Both the position numbers and the translations under genes were made by a program. From assembly GCA_964649845.1 (NCBI GenBank), contig CAZYSS010000016.1, positions 1 to 26,235 of the forward strand: 26,235 nt of DNA, read 5' to 3'. The notes under the pieces are model-generated. The model was not told the origin of the DNA. It was given only the letters and a program-made list of their open reading frames with translations, and searched no databases. The number at the start of each line of letters is the position of its first letter. The stretch's first letter is position 1. Origin of the DNA: RGIG3102 sp964649845 (GTDB taxonomy: Bacteria > Bacillota > Clostridia > Oscillospirales > Ruminococcaceae). This document shows positions 21,281-26,235 of this stretch, piece after piece.

Positions 21281-22402
21281 TTACACTTTGGCAGCTTTTT
21301 CTACGAAAACCGGAAGGCTTTCGTCGCCGATTAATTTCTTATCTTTTGTGATAACAACATCTTTATCACAAATAACGTTTTCAAGCACTACGCCGTCTTC
21401 AACAACTGTATCCTGCATAAGAACGCAGTTTCTAACGATAGCACCTTTACCGATTTTAACGCCACGGAACAGCACGCTGTTTTCTACATAACCTTCAATG
21501 TAGCAGCCGTCTGCACAGATAACTTCTTTAACTTCACTGCCGATAGCATATCTTACAGGAGCGTCGTCACGGATTTTTGTATATACTGGGTGTTCAGCAA
21601 ACAGACCTTTCATTGTTTCTCTGTTGATAAGGTCAAGGTTAGCATCAAAGTAAGCTTTCAGGCTTGTGATTCTCTTGAGAACGCCTGTGTATTCGTAGCC
21701 AACTACTTTATGTGTGCCAACGATTTTCTGCAGAACATCGCCTTCAAAGTTTGTCAGGCCCTGTTTTACGCCTTCTTTAACCAGTTTCAGCAGCAGGTCT
21801 TTGGACAGAACATAAACGAACATACCATTGCAAACAACTTCTGTTGTATCATCGTTCATATAAACTGCACTGATAACACCGTCTTCTTCAACTTTGAACA
21901 CAACGTTGTCTGTTTTGGAAGCTGGGTCGATAGTTTCTTTTGCGTAAAGAGCTGTGATGTCAGCACCTGATTTTGCGTGTTTTTCCAGAACATCTTTGTA
22001 GTTGATGGAAGAAACGATACCGCTGTCTGCAAGGATAACTGTGTCGCAGCCAACTTTTTCTATGTAAGTAACAACATTTGCCAGAGCCTGCAGTTTGCCT
22101 GTGTAAACCTGAACGCCTGTGTCACCAAATGGAGGGAACACTTTCAGACCGCCGATTTTTCTTGCCAGGTCGTATTCACGGCCAGCACCAAGGTGGTCCA
22201 TAAGAGACATATAGTTTCTTTTTACGATGAGACCGATATCATCGATGCCAGCTGCTACCATTTCAGACAGAGTAAAGTCAACCAGTCTGTAACGGCCGCC
22301 AAAAGGAACACTGGCCATTGTTCTCAGTTTTGTAAGTTCGCCGATAGCATTATCGTGCATATTTGGGAAGATAATACCCAATACTTTATCGCCTTTTGTC
22401 AT
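21281..22402 (-). CDS. glgD: GlgD, regulatory subunit of ADP-glucose pyrophosphorylase, 373 aa
   Basis: GlgD is the non-catalytic or weakly catalytic partner of GlgC in Firmicutes; the heterotetramer is more active than GlgC alone. The nucleotidyltransferase fold is kept (VPFGGRYRLVDFTLSEMVAAGIDDIG) but the catalytic features are degraded. The G-rich loop GGxGSRL of GlgC is replaced by NMHDNAIGELT, and the SGDHIY metal-binding segment by ADSGIVSS. The C-terminal left-handed beta-helix (about 290-365) is present. ATG 22402 lies 2 nt after the glgC stop, with AAGGAGG inside the glgC end, so the two are translationally coupled. Length is typical. Confidence 0.97.
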   Translation of the reverse strand: MTKGDKVLGIIFPNMHDNAIGELTKLRTMASVPFGGRYRLVDFTLSEMVAAGIDDIGLIVKRNYMSLMDHLGAGREYDLARKIGGLKVFPPFGDTGVQVYTGKLQALANVVTYIEKVGCDTVILADSGIVSSINYKDVLEKHAKSGADITALYAKETIDPASKTDNVVFKVEEDGVISAVYMNDDTTEVVCNGMFVYVLSKDLLLKLVKEGVKQGLTNFEGDVLQKIVGTHKVVGYEYTGVLKRITSLKAYFDANLDLINRETMKGLFAEHPVYTKIRDDAPVRYAIGSEVKEVICADGCYIEGYVENSVLFRGVKIGKGAIVRNCVLMQDTVVEDGVVLENVICDKDVVITKDKKLIGDESLPVFVEKAAKV

Positions 22403-22404
22403 GA

Positions 22405-23610
22405 TTATTCAGCCTCCTTAACATCTTCATAGATCATGCCTTTTGCAGGTACAGACAGTTTAGCACCAACTGTTACGCCGTTACCAAGAACAGCAATACC
22501 CCATTTGTCCATGTCTTCCATATTTTCAGGACGCTGACCAACTGTTGCGCCTTCTTCAACCACACAGTTTTCACCGATGATGGCATACTGGATGTTTGCG
22601 CCTTTTTTGATTACAGAACCTGGCAGAACGATACTGTCACGAACTGTTGCACCTTCTTCAATTGTAACTGACTGGAACAGTACAGAGAAGTCTACATAAC
22701 CGTCAACCACACAGCCTTCAGATACCATAGAGTTTTCTACTACAGCCTGTGGGCCAACATACTGTGGTGGAACGTTATGTGTTCTGGAGTAGATTTTCCA
22801 GGAATTGTCCCATACATCGAAAGGAACGTTAGGGTCAAGCAGGTCCATATTGGATTCCCACAGGGAGTCAATTGTACCAACGTCTTTCCAGTAACCTTCA
22901 AAGTTGTATGCGTACAGCAGCTGATCATCAGCCAGCATGGATGTGATGATGTTTTTACCAAAGTCGTTTTCTGATTCTGGGTTAGCTTCGTCTTCAATCA
23001 GGTATTTTCTCAGTTTTTCCCATGTGAAGATGTAAATACCCATGGAAGCCAGAGTTGAGTCTGGGTTCTTTGGTTTTTCTGTAAATTTAACGATTCTACC
23101 TTCTTCATTACATGTCATGATACCAAAACGGCTTGCTTCTTCCAATGGAACATCCAGAACGGCGATTGTGATATCAGCGCCTTTTTCTTTATGCTGTTCC
23201 AGCATTTTTTCATAGTCCATTTTGTAGATATGGTCACCGGACAGAATAAGAACATATTCAGGATCATATCTTTCGATAAACTTGATGTTCTGGTAGATAG
23301 CATTGGCTGTGCCTTTGTACCAGTCACTGCCTGTTGCTTTCTGGTATGGTGGCAAAACATGAACACCACCGTACAGACGGTCAAGGTCCCATGGCTGGCC
23401 ATTGCCCAGATATTCATTCAGTTCCAGTGGCTGATACTGTGTCAGAACACCAACTGTGTCGATGCCGCTGTTTACACAGTTTGACAGTGGGAAGTCGATA
23501 ATTCTGTACTTACCACCAAAGTAAACCGCTGGTTTTGCAGTGGATTGTGTAAGTGCGTAGAGTCGGGAGCCCTGGCCGCCTGCCAGAAGCATAGCAATAC
23601 ACTCTTTCAT
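22405..23610 (-). CDS. glgC: Glucose-1-phosphate adenylyltransferase (ADP-glucose pyrophosphorylase), 401 aa
   Basis: GlgC makes ADP-glucose from ATP and glucose-1-phosphate, the committed step of bacterial glycogen synthesis. The nucleotide loop MLLAGGQGSRLYALT (residues 7-21), KPAVYFGGKYRIIDFPLSNC, the catalytic SGDHIYKMDY region and FTEKPKNP are all intact. A beta-helix domain (about 290-380) follows. ATG 23610 has GAGAGGA about 8 nt upstream. It is first of three tightly packed genes. The leader carries a palindromic site that may let a sugar-responsive regulator control the operon. Branching enzyme and phosphorylase genes are not in this window. Confidence 0.98.
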   Translation of the reverse strand: MKECIAMLLAGGQGSRLYALTQSTAKPAVYFGGKYRIIDFPLSNCVNSGIDTVGVLTQYQPLELNEYLGNGQPWDLDRLYGGVHVLPPYQKATGSDWYKGTANAIYQNIKFIERYDPEYVLILSGDHIYKMDYEKMLEQHKEKGADITIAVLDVPLEEASRFGIMTCNEEGRIVKFTEKPKNPDSTLASMGIYIFTWEKLRKYLIEDEANPESENDFGKNIITSMLADDQLLYAYNFEGYWKDVGTIDSLWESNMDLLDPNVPFDVWDNSWKIYSRTHNVPPQYVGPQAVVENSMVSEGCVVDGYVDFSVLFQSVTIEEGATVRDSIVLPGSVIKKGANIQYAIIGENCVVEEGATVGQRPENMEDMDKWGIAVLGNGVTVGAKLSVPAKGMIYEDVKEAE

Positions 23611-23674
23611 AAGTAATTCCTCTCGTTTCGTTTACTTTTTTCAGGTTTGACCTGTTATTTATATTTTCCCGCCT

Positions 23675-23690
23675 GTTTTGCAAGCAAAAC
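23675..23690 (-). promoter_or_regulatory. Operator-like dyad in the glgC leader
   Basis: GTTTTGCAAGCAAAAC is a perfect 16-bp palindrome between the predicted glgC promoter and the glgC start. Its form resembles LacI/MalR-family operators (TTTGC...GCAAA), so a repressor acting on carbohydrate supply is plausible. It could also form a small hairpin in the leader RNA. Confidence 0.45.
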
Positions 23691-23746
23691 AAACAGCTGT
23701 AATAGTATCCCATACCCCTTTTCAGAAATAAAAATACTACCTCTAT

Positions 23747-23777
23747 ATTATCTTACCATTTATACAGATTTTTTCAA
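23747..23777 (-). promoter_or_regulatory. Probable promoter of the glgCDA operon
   Basis: On the reverse strand TTGAAA (23772-23777) is followed after 16 bp by TAAGAT (23750-23755), or after 19 bp by the overlapping GATAAT (23747-23752). This gives a leader of about 130 nt. Confidence 0.5.
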
Positions 23778-23868
23778 GTAGAATTTTATACAAAAATATC
23801 AAAAACAGCCTGTATAGCTTGCCTATTTTTGTATAATTCCTACACAAAATAATGTTTTATCTTGTCTG

Positions 23869-24654
23869 TTAAATGGAGATTTTATATTCTTTTCTGCCCT
23901 TGTATACTGACACTTTGTCAATGCCGTGTTTTTTCAGCACCTCTATGGCCTGTGGGAAACTGCTCTGATAATATGTTACCTGATGTGCGTCAGAACCCAG
24001 GGTTACCCTGTCTCCGCCCAGGGATGTGTACAGGCTTATGATATATTCCAGTCTTTCCATCGCCTGTGGCTGATGTATCATCTTGGTGTTCACTTCCAGC
24101 GCCTTGCCTTTTTTTATCAGCAGGTTAAATATATCTGTCAGCATGGCTTTATGGTTTGACAGGTCTGTATGGCCTATGTAGCGCAGCACATAGTCGATAT
24201 GGCCCAGGGTGTCAAAATCATCAAAACTCTGCAGTGCCTGATAAATAAGTGACAGATATTCCCGATAGCAGTCATCTGTGGTTCTGCCACGGCTGAAATC
24301 CGGAAAAGCCACGTCATACTCCAGGCTTTCGTGGACAGACATAATAACCATATCAAAAGGGTATTCCTGCACAATTTCCAGATTTCTGGTATGTATATCT
24401 TCTCTCCAGCCCACCTCTATGCCAAAAAGCACCTGCATATCATATTTTTCTGACAGGTCCTTTATGATTTTCTGCTGCAGTTCAAAATCTGCAACAATAT
24501 CCTTACGGTTGTTGAAATTGCTTTCAAGGTCCATATGCTCGGTGGTGATAAAGTATTTATCGCCTTTTGCTTTGGCTATCTTTACGTAATTCTCCATATC
24601 CTCCTGGCTGTCAAAGGAAAGGGATGAGTGGAGATGGCAATCATATAAATTCAT
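23869..24654 (-). CDS. PHP-domain phosphatase, histidinol-phosphatase (HisK) type, 261 aa
   Basis: The PHP (polymerase and histidinol phosphatase) fold is complete, with all metal-binding motifs in order: H7 and H9 (DCHLHSSLSFDS), H40 (TTEHMD), E80 (GIEVGW), H108 (SVHE), H152 (LGHIDYV) and D222, H224 (GSDAHQ). The family dephosphorylates histidinol-phosphate in histidine synthesis, and length fits. ATG 24654 has AGGAG 7 nt upstream; the frame extends 24 codons further but without SD. No other his genes are nearby, so another phosphoester substrate is possible. The 3' end lies about 260 bp upstream of glgC with no clear terminator seen, so readthrough into the glycogen operon is conceivable. 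Confidence 0.9.
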   Translation of the reverse strand: MNLYDCHLHSSLSFDSQEDMENYVKIAKAKGDKYFITTEHMDLESNFNNRKDIVADFELQQKIIKDLSEKYDMQVLFGIEVGWREDIHTRNLEIVQEYPFDMVIMSVHESLEYDVAFPDFSRGRTTDDCYREYLSLIYQALQSFDDFDTLGHIDYVLRYIGHTDLSNHKAMLTDIFNLLIKKGKALEVNTKMIHQPQAMERLEYIISLYTSLGGDRVTLGSDAHQVTYYQSSFPQAIEVLKKHGIDKVSVYKGRKEYKISI

Positions 24655-24776
24655 ATTTTTACTCCTTCTTGAATGTGACGTAAAATATGTTACAATAAAC
24701 AGTATGATATTGATTTTCAGTGTCATTATATCACAATGACCTGTTATAAATAAATGAAAAAATGTGACATACTCAC

Positions 24777-24804
24777 TTAAAAATTTTGCACATCAGTGTA
24801 AAAT
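24777..24804 (+). promoter_or_regulatory. Possible promoter of the tlpA-ccdA pair
   Basis: TTAAAA (24777-24782) and TAAAAT (24799-24804) lie 16 bp apart, about 30 nt before the tlpA start. The -35 match is moderate. Confidence 0.35.
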
Positions 24805-24834
24805 AAAAACACAAACAAAAAGGGAGAGAGATTT

Positions 24835-25401
24835 ATGAATAAAAAGAAGCAGAAAATAGCATTATTCACAGTAGGGCTGCTGATGGTGGTATCCATTGTC
24901 AGCGGACTGGTGCTGCCATACCTTCAGAACAGAGGAAAAGATACTATTGCCACAGGCAGACTGCAGCAGGACGGCAAAATAGCTGTACCTGATTTCCAGT
25001 TCACAGATGCAGAGGGTAATACAGTTAATTTTGAAGATTTTAAGGGTAAACCTGTTGTAATCAATTTCTGGGGTACCTGGTGTCCCTGGTGTGTTGTGGA
25101 AATGAGTGATTTCAACAAGCTGGCCGGGGAATACGGTGAGGATGTAAACTTTATTTTCCTTGACGTGCCAAATGGTGCAGACGAAACAGTGGAAGCTGTG
25201 CAGACATTTCTGGAAGAAAACGAATACCACAACATAACATCATATTTTGACTCATTGGGCTATGGATGCTATGTCTTTGGTATAAGCAGTTTCCCTACAA
25301 CTATATATATTGATGCCGAGGGTAATCTGTATGATGCCACAATCGGACTGACAAACTATGATGATGTTAAAGCGGTAGTTGATGCAATGCTGGGAAAATA
25401 G
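24835..25401 (+). CDS. TlpA/ResA-like membrane-anchored thioredoxin, 188 aa
   Basis: This is an extracytoplasmic thiol-disulfide oxidoreductase. The N-terminus has a positively charged start (MNKKKQK) and one hydrophobic segment (about 9-30) without a lipobox cysteine, so it is membrane-anchored. The AhpC/TSA-Redoxin-type thioredoxin domain (about 50-188) has the active site W82-C83-P84-W85-C86 and the cis-proline P154 in SSFPTT. One more Cys (C145) lies before the cis-proline loop. AGGGAGAGAG lies just before ATG 24835. ccdA follows 70 bp later, so TlpA is probably reduced by CcdA and in turn reduces disulfides in partner proteins outside the membrane. Cytochrome c maturation is the textbook role, but no haem gene is here. 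Confidence 0.93.
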   Translation: MNKKKQKIALFTVGLLMVVSIVSGLVLPYLQNRGKDTIATGRLQQDGKIAVPDFQFTDAEGNTVNFEDFKGKPVVINFWGTWCPWCVVEMSDFNKLAGEYGEDVNFIFLDVPNGADETVEAVQTFLEENEYHNITSYFDSLGYGCYVFGISSFPTTIYIDAEGNLYDATIGLTNYDDVKAVVDAMLGK

Positions 25402-25471
25402 GAATATAATTCCTTATTTCCCTGACAACCGACAGCAACTCTGCCAATTATCATCGTACAAAAGGAGTATT

Positions 25472-26125
25472 ATGCAATATTTGTTTACTTTCGCAGAGGG
25501 GATATTTGCATTTGTATCCCCGTGTATACTGCCTATGCTGCCAATCTTTCTGGCATATATTTCTGCTGATGAAAAACAGTCAGCCGGCAGAAGATTTATA
25601 AATACACTTTTCTTTGTGTTGGGTTTCACAACAGCCTTTACCCTGATGGGCGCCACCGCTTTTTCTCTGGGCAGGTTTATGTCACTGTACAAAAAATTCC
25701 TTGTGAAGCTAGCAGGTGTTATACTGGTATTTTTCGGGTTTGTATATCTTGATTTCATTCAGCTGAACTTTGGCGGCAGCGGTATGAAAAAAGGCAAAAG
25801 CGGCCTGATGGGAAATTTCCTGTTCGGCATCAGCTACTCTTTTGGCTGGACACCTTGTCTGGGGGCTTTTCTGGGCAGCGCACTGGCTCTGGCCAGTGTA
25901 CAGGAAACAGTGCTGCAGGGTATGGTTCTGTTGGCCTGCTTCGGTCTGGGATTGGGCGTGCCGTTTATCATATTTGCACTGCTGTATGAAAAGCTGAAAG
26001 GTGTAACAGGCTTTCTGAAAAAGCACAGCGAAAAAATCAAATACATCGGCGGCGCTATGCTGATTGCCGTGGGTGCATCAATGGTATTCGGCCTGTTTGA
26101 CTATTATCTGGCTATTTTCAATTAA
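25472..26125 (+). CDS. ccdA: CcdA-family thiol-disulfide transport protein, 217 aa
   Basis: CcdA is a short DsbD-type integral membrane protein that carries electrons from cytoplasmic thioredoxin to extracytoplasmic thiol proteins. About six membrane helices are visible. The two redox cysteines sit in the expected places: C18 in AFVSPCILPMLP (helix 1) and C129 in GWTPCLGAF (helix 4). Length matches CcdA and not full DsbD. ATG 25472 is chosen for its AAAGGAG 6 nt upstream; the frame runs back into tlpA but without an SD. It follows tlpA by 70 bp with no terminator between and is closed by a strong terminator, so the two form an operon. Confidence 0.96.
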   Translation: MQYLFTFAEGIFAFVSPCILPMLPIFLAYISADEKQSAGRRFINTLFFVLGFTTAFTLMGATAFSLGRFMSLYKKFLVKLAGVILVFFGFVYLDFIQLNFGGSGMKKGKSGLMGNFLFGISYSFGWTPCLGAFLGSALALASVQETVLQGMVLLACFGLGLGVPFIIFALLYEKLKGVTGFLKKHSEKIKYIGGAMLIAVGASMVFGLFDYYLAIFN

Positions 26126-26131
26126 AAAAGT

Positions 26132-26169
26132 AACGGCGATGTTTCGTGATGAAACATCGCCGTTTTTTT
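26132..26169 (+). terminator. Terminator of the tlpA-ccdA operon
   Basis: AACGGCGATGTTTC and GAAACATCGCCGTT form a perfect 14-bp stem with loop GTGAT, followed by a T-run. It starts 6 nt after the ccdA stop. Nothing recognisable follows to the window end. Confidence 0.95.
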
Positions 26170-26235
26170 ATTTGTTCGACAAATTGGAATTTACAGAACT
26201 AAATTATACAGGTGTTCCAACTTCGATTAGATTTC

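Noticed and set aside
1..26235. tRNA or rRNA genes
   Set aside because: No cloverleaf with a T-loop GTTCRA and acceptor pairing, and no rRNA motif, was found by eye in the intergenic spaces; a covariance-model scan was not possible.

Overview
The window looks like a chromosomal scaffold from a low-to-moderate-GC Gram-positive anaerobe of the class Clostridia. A gut Oscillospirales/Ruminococcaceae-type organism is the best guess, but no marker here fixes the genus. The grounds are Firmicutes-type RpoB, SigA and DnaG, strong Shine-Dalgarno (SD) sites before nearly every gene, a dgt-dnaG-rpoD order, a glgC-glgD-glgA operon (GlgD is a Firmicutes feature), lipoproteins with Gram-positive lipoboxes, and GC-rich dispersed palindromes between AT-rich genes. 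It is a draft assembly: ten Ns lie inside the phosphoglucomutase gene.

Layout. 1-3075 (-) is rpoB, cut by the window start. Its roughly 310-nt leader has a perfect consensus promoter and micro-ORFs with good SD sites. 3480-3880 is a gene-free block of dispersed palindromes. 3905-4603 (-) is an orphan lipoprotein and 4745-5140 (-) an Rrf2 regulator. 5233-9174 (-) is the macromolecular-synthesis cluster, transcribed dgt, dnaG, rpoD. 9175-9488 is a divergent regulatory region with mutually exclusive hairpins and a promoter whose spacer is a (TA)9 tract; it drives a second orphan lipoprotein (9489-10085, +). A MITE-like nested palindrome separates this from yigZ (10318-10935, -), followed by rpmE (11083-11286, -) and a phosphoglucomutase (11471-13144, -).

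13389-16744 (+) carries a ComM/YifB ATPase, a NimA-like flavoprotein, a third orphan lipoprotein and a C_GCAxxG_C_C redox protein. 16791-18521 (-) is a compact cytoplasmic GH2 glycosidase, and 18609-19400 (-) a membrane-anchored XRE regulator. 19430-19800 is another block of dispersed repeats. 19843-23610 (-) is the glycogen operon glgC-glgD-glgA, with overlapping or abutting translation signals. 23869-24654 (-) is a HisK-type PHP phosphatase. 24835-26125 (+) is a TlpA-like thioredoxin followed by CcdA, a minimal system for moving reducing power outside the membrane, closed by a strong terminator.

How the genes fit together. Phosphoglucomutase supplies glucose-1-phosphate, GlgC/GlgD make ADP-glucose and GlgA polymerises it. 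No branching enzyme or phosphorylase is in view. CcdA would pass electrons to TlpA. The rest is housekeeping. I see no phage, IS transposase, CRISPR array, tRNA or rRNA. The most unusual material is regulatory and intergenic: the rpoB leader, the (TA)9 promoter, the hairpin switch near dgt, and several families of palindromic repeats.
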